DNA of 64,000 nucleotides from Beaufortia kweichowensis (lineage: Eukaryota > Chordata > Actinopteri > Cypriniformes > Gastromyzontidae), in NCBI GenBank assembly GCA_019155185.1, contig CM032816.1, positions 2,333,418 to 2,397,417 of the forward strand. The letters are read 5' to 3'. Positions 39,613-51,494 of this stretch are shown here, piece after piece (position 1 is the first letter of the stretch; every line of letters begins with the position of its first letter). The translations under genes were made by a program, and so were the position numbers. The notes under the pieces were generated by a model. It worked only from the letters and a program-made list of their open reading frames with translations. It ran no database searches and was not told the DNA's origin.

Positions 39613-41099
39613 ATGTTGGGGTCCTCTAATGGGATCACAGCTATAAACACCAAACTGACAAATTCTTAAGGGGGGTCCACAATGAAGCGCCTTTTGGCTC
39701 CAAGAAGTCTGGGCAGGTGATAACCCACCGGCCGTTACTTAACTCAGTAGGACAGTTATGGCACCTCTCTGGACTCCCCAGCAGAATTCACCCGGTTCTG
39801 TCCCCTTTGAGATACTACAGACCCTGGAGATTCCAGGGAGGATCAGAGAAACACATTCCAAACACCTCAAAGAGACTCTCTGGGATAATCAGGACTAAAA
39901 CTGCCCGATTTGTATCTCTTTCTCTCTCTCTCCCTCAATATATCTATATATATATATATGTGTGTGTATATTCCTCCATAATCACGTAATACCCTGTCAT
40001 AGTTATTGCATGTATTTCAGTGTAATCAAGGTTTAATTAATGTTTCATGATAGATGTACATGAATGAATGAGTAACATTTGCCTTAATTCATCTCTCTCC
40101 CTCGTGTGTGGTATCAAAATGATCCACAAATTATTTCCTAAATAATGATGCACGGTACATAGTCATGGCGTGCATCATACTCAATTCTACCACCATAAGT
40201 TGTGTGTTCGTGCAAACAACGTAAACCGTACCTGTGTAAATCACTTGTCACAGAGAAGGACAAAGAGATTTCTCCCGCGCAACCACGTCCTTTTTCCATT
40301 GGTCAAAAGAGTTGACCGGGGGCGTGACCGTTGTGCCTTTAAGACCACCATGCATTGAACAACTCATCGCTCAGAAAAACTTGGAACCTCTCCAAACTTC
40401 GTGGGACCTGCCCTTTCTTCAGGACAGACTTTCCGGCAAAGCGTTGCAGATTTCGACACTTGTCGCGAGACTTCATCACCGGGACACTCTCTCTCTCACG
40501 CGCATCTGGATTCGTGCCAACAGAAACTAATCAAATGCAAGTATCCCATCCTTCACCATTCAACTGCGCTAAGAATTGCTTGCCAAAGAGTGAACTTTGT
40601 AGAGAAAACCCGGTGGTTGTGTCCTGCTGATTTAACATGCCATTCTTTACTCTTTACTCTAATTTTTCTATGCTTTATCTTGTATGAATGTTAATGTGTA
40701 TGTGTTTTGTGTTAGTTAGTCTATGTTGTGTTAATAGCTTAGTCAATAAATATCCGTTTGTATTCATTCATGATTGTCTCTGCTTAATGCTCATAACACA
40801 TCCCTTAAACTGTGCGATGCCGTTACCGGCTCTGTAGTATTGCTGTATTAGTAACGGACCGTTATTCATCAAGGCCAGAAGAAATACGCGCGTTCATTAA
40901 AGTTAAAGACACAGTTGGTTGAACACCGGACGGACGAGTGTTCTGAGGCCACCGCTGTTACTTTTACCATTACCCGGGTAATGCTACTGAAATATATATA
41001 GTTATTAATCTTGTCTGTAGGTATTTCCATTTGAGTCACAAATAATTATTCCCTGAAACAGCTCAGTGTTTAAATAACACCGGCCTAGTTTCGCTACAA
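39613..41099 (+). mobile_element. Possible solo LTR-like block (low confidence)
   Basis: A 1.5-kb block that is GC-richer than its surroundings. It begins TGTTGGGGTC, has upstream-promoter-like GC-rich sequence around 40260-40340, an AATAAA signal near 40746, and ends TTTCGCTACA. TG...CA ends and a promoter-then-polyA order fit an LTR. However, no target-site duplication, primer site or coding region was found, and the borders are guesses. Confidence 0.25.
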
Positions 41100-41523
41100 G
41101 TAAATAATAGAATATTTCCTTTTTTTGGGTGAACCGTTCCTTTAATGGACAGTGAAACCAGCATCATCTCCTGGAGACAAAAGAATCTTACACCAACAAT
41201 GATGGAAGTAAGAGTTCACAGTCTGTGTAGTGGCTCGTTATTCACCATCAGCCAAATAACCTGTGAGATAAAATAATACAGTCACAGTATTGAAGACTAC
41301 AGTATGCACTGCATCACTTAAATACACATTTGCTGTAAAAATCATTTATCTGTATCATCTCAAAGATTCCAAACACTGCATAGACTGTAAGAACTGTGAA
41401 GATTGTAAGACACAAATTGACAGAGGAACGGTTTTCATGAACTGTAAAGTAACTAAAATGCAGTAACTGTGAGTATGAACTCAAGTTATGGTCAGTTTTC
41501 ATCTGAAAGTTGTCATCACTCAC

Positions 41524-42803
41524 AGTTTATCCAGTTTATAATGTGTGTCACTCAGTAGAGCGGAGAGAAGCTTGACTCCTGATTCTCCTAGCTTGTTCCC
41601 ACACAGATACAGTTGTTTCAGGTGTGAGGGGTTTGATCTCAGAGCTGATTCCAGAACGGCACAAGATTCATCTGTGACACCACAATAACTCAACCTGCGA
41701 AGAACAACAACAACACAGTCTTTATCTTTACACTCTTCTCATCTCATTTCACAGAGATACTCAGTTAAACACTTTAATTTATGCTTTAAATCACAAAAGG
41801 CTTGTATTATAAGAGAATTTGGATTTATGTACATGAGTTTATTATTTATATTTGATTATACATTATACATTATGTTTCTAAGCACACTAGGAAGGAATTT
41901 GCTCAAAAAGAAGAAATGGTTCAAAGTGTGGATTTGAGCATTGAAATGTTGCTGAAAGAACTGAAAGAATATTGACTGGATAAGTAGTTCCAAAAAAGAA
42001 AATCAGAATATACGTATATTGATATTTTACTTCATTGAATATGTATTTGGTACATGCTTTCTGTTGTCTTTAAAGGTATTTGAATATGTGAAATATGTTA
42101 AATATGAATTAGGATGAACATTTACATGAATTATAAACAAATAAATCAAAATTAGTAAACAAAAAAGTCATATAATTATATTGTTATGTAAGAACAAAAC
42201 ATCTTTTTCAAATGTCTTTAGAAAAATTCACTGTGCTGAGCCAAAACAGTTAGTCAGATTTGGTGGTAATTTGCTTCAGAAAATGCATTTTTCTTCTTAA
42301 CATGTTTTTTTCCACTATTGGATAAATTTAGGGTTAAGGGAGATTATTTCATTTGTCCTGGAAATGCATTATTTTTACGTTGTAAATGTATTTTGGTTAT
42401 GTAAATATGCTCAAAATATGCTAAATATGTTGCAATTTGATAGATCTAGTACTTCATATGTGATTCTCAGAGATATGATCTTACCCCAGTATCTCCAGTT
42501 TACAGTGAGGATTCTCCAGTCCAGCAGACAGCAGCTTCACTCCTGAGTCTCCTAGTTTGTTAAAAGACAGATGTAGTTGTTTCAGGTGTGAGGGGTTTGA
42601 TCTCAGAGCTGAAGCCAGAGCAGCACAACCTTCTTCTGTCACACCACAATCATACAACCTGTAGAGCACAGTGACAAGCCTCAATTTTATAGTTCAAACA
42701 TCGCAAAAAGCCAAGAAGGCTGTGGCCAAGAAAAAGTAACCGGAGAGATTGTCTTTAAACATCTACATAGGAACGGCTGCTACGCTAATGCTACTCTGTT
42801 CTG

Positions 42804-42864
<61 letters not shown>

Positions 42865-45800
42865 CCCTCTCCCTTTCTCCGAGGTATCCCAAGGAATGAG
42901 TTCCAGCTGGCACAACACTGCCCCACCTGATGTCCATCCTGGTGCTGCTAAATGACGACCACCCAGGACAACCTCCTGCACCTGTTAAATTACAATCAAA
43001 TCTACTACATTACACTTCACATATAACATTTTATTCACTCTCTAAAGTAATTTTCTGTATCCTACAATGTATGTTTCTGTATCCTGTAAACTGCATAGCG
43101 AGTTATAGATGCGATCAATGGCAAATTGTGTCCTTTATTACGGATTGCACATGCTACGGATTGCAACTATAACACGTCATGTCAGGGTTTTTTTTCTCTC
43201 TTAAAGAGTTTTTTTTAATCCCTGACCACTGACTGCTATCTGTCATTACATGTAAAGCTGCTTTGATACAATGTCCTTTGTGAAAAGCGCTATACAAATA
43301 AAATTGAATTGAATTGAATTAAAGATACACCAGTCTAAATACAATAAAGTAAGCAACAACACTTGGTATCCTTAATTTATGTACTTTTATTTTTATGCAG
43401 TGAAAAGAACAGCATTTAATTTATGCGCACACATATGTGGGTGGTTGACAAAAGTCTATTTCATATGGTTTGACCTACAAAAATGTAGAAAAAAAGACAA
43501 CAATTACAGTAAGATAAATCCTTCTCATCCTATTTGTAACTCCAGCAAAGAAGATAAATCTCTCATGCTGTTTGTATATATATATATTTTTTTCTACATT
43601 TTTGCTGTTATACCATAGGACACAGTCACATTGTCACAGAAACGAACTCCGTGGCTCCCTCCTCTGGCCATCGGAGGGAACCATCACCCGAATACTAACA
43701 CTCACACTACATTTCCCATGAGCACCGTACCTTGGACTGATTACATCCGCAGCTGAACCGCATTACCCGGACTATAAAAGACTGCTACACACACTCACTC
43801 TCTGCGAAGTGTTGTTTTGCCCCGGTGAACATTTCTGAGCGTTGATTATTGTATTGGACTACCTGTTGCTGACCCTGCTGTGTTTTGTTTTGGTCCTTTT
43901 CTGCCTGCCCTGACCCTTTGCCTGTTATTTGACTACGATTTTGCCTGCCTCTACTATTCCTGTCTGCCCCTGTTTACCCTGCCTGTACGAATACTCTTTT
44001 GGAATAAAGCTTGCTAATGGATCCCAGCCTGAGTGACGGTGTGTTACAGAAGACTTCGCCAGCACAAGATCCAGCGGCTTTCTCTCATCTGTGTGCTACG
44101 CTGTCAGCCCAAGCGGATCAGCTCGCAGACCACCAACACCAACTTAATCGGCTCATGGATCTCACGGAAGAACTGGTAAAGGCGCTTCAAGGCATAGAAC
44201 TTACCGCTCCCTGCCGCCGGCCGCCATTACTCACGCGGCAAGCACGCCATCACCGGTGAATCCCCGCCTCTCTCGGAAAAGTTCGACGGTGATCCGGCAA
44301 GATCTAAGGGCTTTATTCTCCTGTGTTCTCTTTTCATTAGTCAGCAACTCACCATGTACATCACAGATGCTAGTAAGATTGCTTTAGTCTGTTCGTTATT
44401 CACGGGGAAAGCGCTGGAATGGATTACGGCGGTGTGGAGAGATGACGGCAATGCTTTTCCCTTATATGAATATTTCCTGCAGAGGTTTAAGGAAGTTTTA
44501 GATCACCCCGTTGACGGCAAGGGAGCCGGCGATCGTTTGATGGAGCTCACACAGGGACGTACAACAGCGGCTGAATACGCTCTGGCTTTCCGAACACTTG
44601 CGGCTCAAACCAACTGGGTGAGTGACACTCTGAAAGTATGCTTTAGGAGGGGACTAAACCATGAGCTACAGACGGAGCTGGCCTGCCGTGATGAAGGTAG
44701 AAGCCTAGATCAATTCATTGAACTCGCCATACACATAGACAATCTCATTCGAGCTCGTAAATCCGGACAGAGACGCAGTGTGCGCGCTCCGCTACTGGTC
44801 GATGACGATAATTCCGAAGCTATAAAAGTCAATGCTTACCACCTGTCTGAAGAGGAGAGAAATCGCCGATTAACTCACCGCCTGTGTTTGTACTGTGGTA
44901 ACCCAGGTCATGTGAGGAATAACTGCCCGGTTCGGTCCCGTCCTGTCACCCGACGGCCGGTGAGTGAAGTTAGTTTTTACTATTGCTCAGATATGTGTGT
45001 CTCTGTACCCATAACACTGTTAATTAATGCCGTACGGCTAGAAACCTCCGCCCTACTGGATTCCGGGGCAGCGGGGAACTTTATGTCCCACAGTTATGCA
45101 CAGCAACATAACATTCCATTAATTAAATGTTCCTCTTCTCTCGCAGTGGAAGCAATAGACGGTCATCCTCTGGGCATGGGACGCGTTAATGCCATTACCC
45201 AACAGATCACCATGCAAACCGGTATATTCCATACAGAGAAAATTCAATTCCACGTCTTACCCACTTCTACCTCATCCATTATCCTAGGTCTAACATGATT
45301 ACGCACCCACAACCCCCATGTCTGCTGGAGAGAGGGACAAGTTATTCACTGGAACGAAAGTTGTTTATCTAAATGTCTGACTTTATCACCTCCGCTGTGC
45401 GTTAGGACTATCCAAGCCGCCGAACCCGCTGAGCCTATCGAGCACATTCTGGATTGTCCTTTACCCGAAGAGTACCGGGACCTCTCGGTAGCCTTCAGCA
45501 AGGTACGTGCCTCACAATTACCGCCACACCTTTCATACGACTGTGCCATTGATTTAATTCCAGGAGCCGCGCCTCCCAAAGGCCGAATCTTTCCTCTATC
45601 CCAACCTGAATCAGAGACCATGAGGAAATTCATCGAGGAGGAATTGGCTAAAGGCTTCATCCGCCCGTCCACATCACCAGCATCTGCAGGCTTCTTCTTC
45701 GTGGGCAAGAAGGACGGGGGTCTCCGTCCCTGCATTGACTACCGGGGTCTGAATGAGGTGACCGTCAAGTTTCGCTACCCTCTACCTCTGGTCCCGGCCG

Positions 45801-48800
45801 CCTTAGAACAGTTACGAACAGCACGCTACTTCACCAAGCTCGACCTTCGCAGCGCTTATAACCTGATGGAGGATCACATCCAACAGGTCAGACAGGTCCT
45901 GAGGAGATCAATAAAGCATCAGTTGTACGCCAAGGCAGAGAAGTGCGAATTCCACAAGACTGTAACATCCTTCCTGGGGTATGTCATCAGCTCCGACGGC
46001 GTCGCTATGGATGAAAAGAAGGTTTCCACCATACTCAACTGGCCTCGACCCAATACTCTTAAGGAACTGCAACGTTTCCTGGGGTTTTCCAATTTCTACC
46101 GCTGTTTCATACGAAACTTTAGCTCCATCACCTGTCCCCTTACCAGTATGGTAAAGAAGGACCTCCCAAGGTATCAACGCCTTCCAACAACTAAGAGAAC
46201 GTTTCACCACAGCTCCCATTCTGCATCATCCTGACCCGACTCTCCTGTTCATCGTAGAGGTTGACGCATCCAGTACCGGACTGGGGGCAGTCCTGTCCCA
46301 ACGACAAGGTAACCCACCTAAACTGTACCCTTGTGCTTTTCATTCTAGAAAACTCACTACAGCAGAGCGCAACTACGACATGGGTGACAGGGAACTACTG
46401 GCTATGAAAGCGGCGTTCGAAGAGTGGCGCCACTGGTTAGAGGGAGCCTTGCATCCGTTTATTGTCCTGACCGATCACAAGAACCTCGAATACCTGTGCA
46501 CCGCCAAGAGACTCAACCCCCATCAGGCCCGGTGGTCATTGTTCTTCTCTCGGTTCCACTTTACTGTCACCTACCGCCCAGGGTCTAAGAATACCAAGGC
46601 AGATTCTCTCTCACGCCAGTTCGAAGGTGAGGCCAACATAACCAATCCTGAAACCATAATACCTGCTTCTCTTGTTGTCGCACCCATACAGTGGGATATA
46701 ATGGCTGAACTGGACCAGGCCAATACTGAGGGTGAGATACCGGTTGACTGTCCTCCTGACAAGGTCTACGTCCCACCGAACTTCCGCAGCCGCATCATGG
46801 AGTCGGTCCACTCTTCACCCACCTCTGGTCACCCGGGCATCGCCGCCACCATATAGGTTCTACAAAACCGGTTCTGGTGGCCATCACTCCCCAAGGACAC
46901 CACGCAGTTCGTCAGACTCTGTCACACCTGCAATATCAACAAACCCTCCCATCTGGTCCCTGCAGGCTTATTACAGCCACTGCCCCTTCCGCAACGTCCC
47001 TGGTCACACATAGCCATTGACTTCATCCCTGACCTTCCTGTCTCAGGCGGGTACACCACTATCCTGACAGTCATCGACCGCTTCTCCAAAGCCTGCCGCC
47101 TCATCCCGCTGCCCAAGCTACCCACTGCCATGCAGATGGCCGAACATCTATGCAACTGGGTATTCCGAATTTACGGCCTGCCAGAGGACATCGTATCCGA
47201 CCGTGGTCCCCAATTCACCTCCCGCCTCTGGTCAGCCTTCTGTCAAGCCCTCAGCATCAACGTCAGTCTTACCTCCGGCTACCACCCGCAGTCGAATGGG
47301 CAGGTGGAGAGGCTGAATCAAGAACTCACACGCTTCCTTTGATCCTATTGTAACCGTAACCAAGATGACTGGGCTCGTTACCTCATGTGGGCTGAATACG
47401 CCCAAAATTCCCTCCGCAAGCCTGCAACTGGACTTACCCCATTCCAATGCGTCCTGGGTTTCCAACCACCATTGTTCCCCTGGTCCGGCGATCCCACGAA
47501 TGTACCTGCGGTTAACGACTGGATGAATCGGAGTGAAGACACATGGAACAGAGCTCATACCCACCTGCAACATGCAGTCCGTCGCCTGAGCGAACAAGCA
47601 GATCGCCACCGTCGCCCGGGTCCCACGTATCAGCCAGGACAATGGGTTTGGTTATCCACACGAGATCTACGCCTCAGACTCCCATGCAAGAAGTTAAGCC
47701 CAAGGTACGTTGGCCCATTTCAAATTACACGTCAAATTACACCTGTCTCATTTCGCTTAGCTTTACCTAACCATTATCGCATTTCCCCTACATTTCATGT
47801 TTCCCTGCTCAAACCCGCCGATGGCCCCCACGAGGAGGCAGAGGAGGCGTCCAGTGGTCAGGGTCCCCCGCCCATTATCGTGGAGGTCGAGGAGGCTTAC
47901 CGAGTAACCTCCTCGCGCCAGGAGGCGCTCGCGGGGGGGGGCTCTGTCACAGAAACGAACTCTGTGGCTCCCTCCTCTGGCCATCGGAGGGAACCATCAC
48001 CCGAATACTAACACTCACACTACATTTCCCATGAGCACCGTACCTTGGACTGATTACATCCGCAGCTGAACCGCATTACCCGGACTATAAAAGACTGCTA
48101 CACACACTCACTCTCCGCGAAGTGTTGTTTTGCCCCGGTGAACATTTCTGAGCTTTGATTATTGTATTGGACTACCTGTTGCTGACCCTGCTGTGTTTTG
48201 TTTTGATCCTTTGCTGCCTGTCTCTGACCTTCGCCTGGTTTTACGCTCTGTGATTGTTTTCTGCCTGCCCTGACCCTTTGCCTGTTATTTGACTACGATT
48301 TTGCCTGCCTCTACTATTCCTGTCTGCCCCTGTTTACCCTGCCTGTACGACTACTCTTTTGGAATAAAGCTTGCTAATGGATCCCAGCCTGAGTGACGGT
48401 GCATTACACACATATTTATTTGTCAACTACCTATGTTCACAAAAGTTTGAACTCAGTTTCCTGTACTCATTACATATTAGTGGAAAGGCTTACCACAGTA
48501 TCTCCAGTTTACAGTTTGGATTCTCCAGTTCAGCAGAGAGCACCTTTACTCCTGAGTCTCCTAGTTTGTTTCCAGACAAATCTAGTTCTTGAATTTGCTT
48601 TGGGTTTGATGTCAGAGCTGAAGCCAGAGCAGCACAGCCTTTATCTGTGACACCACAATAACTCAACCTGCAGTATACAAAAACAGAACTTTATTCACAA
48701 AACAGTAATTGAGACTCCAGACAGACATTGTTTCAGTCTTGTCCGTTTGTGTCCAGAGGTTTACTTACTCGACTGATCTGGACTCTTTAATCACAGGCAG

Positions 48801-51494
48801 CAGCTTCGGAAGAACTTCGTCAGCTACATTTCCTCTTCCAACGAGTTCATTCATTTTAAACTCATCCATCTTCTGTTCTGAGGTCAGTAACATGAAAGCT
48901 ACAGCTGACCACTGTGATGAGGACAGTTTGGTTTGTTTGATTCTTCCTGATTTTAGGAAATTTTGGATCTCTTCATTTAGTGAATAATCTCCCAGTTCAT
49001 TCAAACAGTGAAACAGAACGATAGATTTTTCAGAAGAGATGTTTTTCCTGATCTTCTGTTTGATGTACTGAACTGTTTTCTCATTGTTGTGGCAGATGCC
49101 TCCTGTTTGTGCCATGACGCTTTGTAGAAGAGTCTGGTTAGACTCCAATGAGAGACCCAGGAGGAAACGCAAGAAAAGGTCTAGATGTCCTTTCTCATTC
49201 TGTAGAGCCTCATCCACAGCTCTCTGGTGCAACTCGAATAATGAAACCTGCTTGGGCGAATTACTTTTCAAAATGTTTATAAAGTTAGAAAACAGACGTG
49301 GTTTGGCAGCGTGATCAAATACATTTGTGTTATTGCTTTTGAAGGTGAGATGTGCATAAAGTGCTGCTAGATGCTCCTGAATGCTCAGATGAACAAAGCT
49401 GTAGACTTTCCCCTGATATAAGCCAAACTCCTCTCTGAAGATCTGAGTGCACAATCCTGAATACACTGATGCTTCTGCTACATCAATGTCACACTCTCTC
49501 AGGTCCTCCTCATAGAAGATCAGATTGCCTTTCACAAGCTGCTCAAAAGCCAGTCTGCCCAGTTTGATGATTGCATTTTCATCCTTCACTTTCTTCTCAT
49601 AGTCCTTCTGATGTTTGATGTTTGTCTGAATGATCAGGAAGTGTGTGTACATTTGAGTGAGAGTCTTGGGGATCTCTTCAGTCTTTGTTTTACTCAACAT
49701 TCTCTCTAGAACAGTGACTGAAATCCAGCAGAAGACTGGGATGTGACACATGATGTAGAGACTCCTGGATAACTTCAGGTGAGAGATGATTCTGTTGGAC
49801 AGACTCTCATCACTGATCCTCTTTCTGAAATATTCCTCCTTTTGTGGATCATTGAATCCTCGTACCTCAGTGACCCGATCAACACACTCGGAGGGGATGA
49901 GATCGGCTGCTGCTGGTCTGGAGGTGATCCAGATGAGAGCAGAAGGAAGCAGATTCCCCTTGATGAGGTTTGTCAGCAATACGTCGACTGAGACTGATTC
50001 ACTTACGTCACACAACCTCACACTGCTGTGAAAATCCAGAGACACACGACACTCATCCAAACCATCAAAAATGAAGACAACCTTACATTTTTCACTGGAT
50101 AGATCCATTTGTTTCGTTTCGGTAAAGAAGACATGAAGAAGATCTAAAAGACTGAGCGTTTTGTCCTTCATCAGATTGAGCTCTCTGAATGGAAGGGGAA
50201 ATATGAGGTGGACGTCCTGATTTTCCTTCCCTTCAGCCCAATCCAGAATGAACTTCTGCACAGAGACTGTTTTTCCAATGCCAGCCACTCCCTTTGTCAG
50301 CACACTTCTGATGGGTTTGTCTTGTTCAGGTAAAGGTTTAAAGATGTCATTGCATTTGATTGTTGTGTCCTCTGTTGCCGTTCTCCTGGATTGTGTCTCA
50401 ATCTGTCTCACCTCATGTTCATTACTGATCTCTCTGCTTTCACTCTCTGTGATGTAGAGCTCTGTGTAGATCTCATTCAGCAGTGTTGGGTTTCCCTGCA
50501 AAGATGTTCCCTCATACAAACACTGAAACTTCTTGGTTAAGTTGTATTTGAAGTGTTCATTTTTTTCTCTTTCTGTAGCTATTGCGTGTAGTCTGTAAAA
50601 TAAAAAGGATAATCACACTATTAGAAAAATATCTCCAAACCTACTGTTGTTTTTGTTGCCAAGTCTTTTTTATTCATCAGTTGCCAATCTAAACTTTATT
50701 TATGAAAACAGACTCTGTTTATGATTAGTACACAGTTTAGCTATGAGATTGTCAAATTGTGAACTTGTGTTTGGAATGAGTCTCTGGGGTTTAATGGTTT
50801 TGACTGGCCATTGGGCTTGTTTTTATGCAGATCTGGCAACCTTGTTTGAACGTGGTCTTACGTTTGGACTCCTGTCTTGCATTCCCAGTTGTCTGTAATT
50901 CTTTCCACTTTCTTCAGCGGCTCCCGCAGGACATTACTGACCATATGCAAAATAAATATTTCAGAATACTGTAAAATCTGGAATCGGTTATACATTTCTA
51001 TCTGCAACAATGATAGCTTCAAATAAAAGATGGTGTGTAAAAATATTTGTTCTTAAATCTATCTTACTATATCATCTATACGCAAAGCCACAATAAAAAG
51101 AGTCTGTGAAATGTCTGAATGATCAAATTATTCACCTGTGACCATCTTTGAAATGTATTATATTGTCCATAGACTGATCACTTTGAAAGGAGAGACAGCT
51201 GGGATCTGGTGAATCGGATCTCTTCTGCTCTGTTGGACTTCAGTACAATAATGATTAAGAAAACAGTGAGATTGAGAGCATTAAGAACTGCTGATTTGCT
51301 CAAATAATAAGATACACAAGCTTATCCACAAGAACACAATCTCCAGCCAACAGCCTAAAATCTTAATTTGATATTTTACATTACACATAAGTCCATTACT
51401 TATAAGGAATGCATTATTTTATACTGTTTCTACTGTCAAGTATGGAAAGAGTGAGAAAGTCAACAGTATTACCAGAGCTGTTTGGACTCTTCAT
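41524..51494 (-). CDS. NACHT-LRR (NLRC3-like, fish NLR-C type) receptor, six-exon model, about 820 aa
   Basis: Exons (minus): 51494-51473 (ATG), 51229-51136, 50592-48769, 48667-48494, 42658-42485, 41694-41524. Junctions are AG/GT and in phase. The last exon either reads straight into TGA or uses the GTGAGT donor that overlaps it. NLRs are cytosolic ATP-binding immune sensors. Seen: a short Ser/Pro/Asp-rich start (SDSPDPSC, QSDQSMD), a FISNA segment (KKFQCLYEGTS, EIYTELYITES; about 55-105), and a NACHT domain with Walker A GVAGIGKT (about 140-147) and Walker B VFIFDGLDEC (about 211-220). A helical region and three LRR exons of 57-58 codons follow (CGVT..GCAALASAL, L.L..NKLGDSGVKLLSA). No PYD, CARD or B30.2 domain is visible. 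A Ty3/gypsy element occupies the intron between the first two LRR exons. No in-frame break is seen in the host gene. Confidence 0.85.
42807..42860. repeat. (CT)n microsatellite in the NLR intron
   Basis: About 27 uninterrupted CT dinucleotides, lying between the second NLR LRR exon and the LINE-tail remnant. Confidence 0.95.
42880..43320 (+). repeat. Non-LTR retrotransposon (L2-like) 3' tail remnant
   Basis: It ends in GTGAAAAGCGCTATACAAAT followed by tandem TTGAA/GAATT units, the 3' terminus of a very common fish LINE/SINE tail. The 5' portion has no coding similarity that I recognise. The target-side border is unclear. Confidence 0.5.
43627..43631. repeat. 5-bp target-site duplication of the Ty3/gypsy element, left
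   Basis: CACAT directly before the 5' LTR. It is repeated exactly after the 3' LTR at 48409-48413. Confidence 0.8.
43632..44048 (+). repeat. 5' LTR of the Ty3/gypsy element
   Basis: 417 bp, with a TATAAAA box at 43773-43779 and AATAAA at about 44003. Near-identical to the 3' LTR except for a 47-bp gap in the CTGCCTG-rich part and scattered substitutions. Its last 32 bp contain the gag start codon (44017). Confidence 0.85.
44017..45298 (+). pseudogene. gag-protease region of the Ty3/gypsy element (broken)
   Basis: The start codon at 44017 opens gag. The frame is lost near 44245, and the downstream frame resumes at the KFDGDPARSKGF segment and runs to 45298. The capsid region (about 44300-44850) is followed by one CCHC zinc knuckle (CLYCGNPGHVRNNCP) that binds RNA. 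An aspartic protease with the active-site triad LLDSGAAG comes next. The frame stops at a TGA (45296-45298), where relatives have a tryptophan (LGL-P-W-LRTHNPH), so gag-pro is cut from pol by one point change. Function in the living element: particle formation and polyprotein cleavage. Confidence 0.8.
45299..47944 (+). pseudogene. pol region (RT, RNase H, integrase) of the Ty3/gypsy element (broken)
   Basis: RT fingers are present (AGFFFVGKKDGGLRPCIDYR, KLDLRSAYNL). The frame then jumps directly to a DHIQQVRQVL segment, skipping the block that holds the catalytic YxDD, so polymerase activity is impossible. A frameshift near 46170 precedes RNase H (EVDASSTGLGAVLSQ, LTDHKNLEYL). An amber codon near 46853 cuts the link to integrase. 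Integrase shows an HxxxH/CxxC-type zinc region, then DRGPQF and the catalytic YHPQSNGQVER. A TGA near 47341 falls where relatives have arginine. The C-terminus has a GPY/F-like KLSPRYVGPFQI and ends in a truncated chromodomain-like part. Confidence 0.8.
47945..48408 (+). repeat. 3' LTR of the Ty3/gypsy element
   Basis: 464 bp, TATAAAA at 48086-48092, AATAAA near 48363, ending GCATTACA. It is preceded by the polypurine tract GCGGGGGGGGGC and followed by the target duplication CACAT at 48409-48413. Confidence 0.85.
48409..48413. repeat. 5-bp target-site duplication of the Ty3/gypsy element, right
   Basis: CACAT, identical to 43627-43631. Confidence 0.8.

Larger units (their letters stand above)
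38141..41523. other. Intergenic region, ano9 3' UTR and repeats
   Basis: This follows the ano9 stop and precedes the 3' end of the convergent NLR gene. The first kilobase is AT-rich and includes possible AATAAA signals near 38517 and 38921 that could end ano9 mRNA. It then holds the inverted repeat at 39425-39529 and the LTR-like block at about 39613-41099. No protein gene is seen. Confidence 0.55.
43632..48408 (+). mobile_element. Ty3/gypsy (chromovirus, Sushi-like) LTR retrotransposon, full-length ends, inactive
   Basis: Two direct LTRs (43632-44048 and 47945-48408) start TGTCACAG, end TTACA and are bordered by the 5-bp duplication CACAT. Between them lie gag, protease, RT, RNase H and integrase sequences, in the Ty3 order, on the plus strand. 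The gag start (MDPSLSDG, a coiled LSAQADQL segment) and the C-terminal HVSLLKP followed by a PPPIIVE stretch recall the Sushi group of fish chromoviruses. A G-rich polypurine tract lies directly before the 3' LTR. Several stops, at least two frameshifts and an in-frame loss of the RT catalytic block show that it is dead. It inserted in an NLR intron, opposite to the host gene. Confidence 0.9.

Noticed and set aside
45346..45735. 129-codon minus-strand open frame
   Set aside because: Antisense of the retrotransposon RT region.
50860..50945. Possible extra NLR exon on the minus strand (GGAATGCAAGACAGG before a GTAAGA)
   Set aside because: Its phase does not fit the NACHT exon, while direct joining of 51136 to 50592 is in phase.
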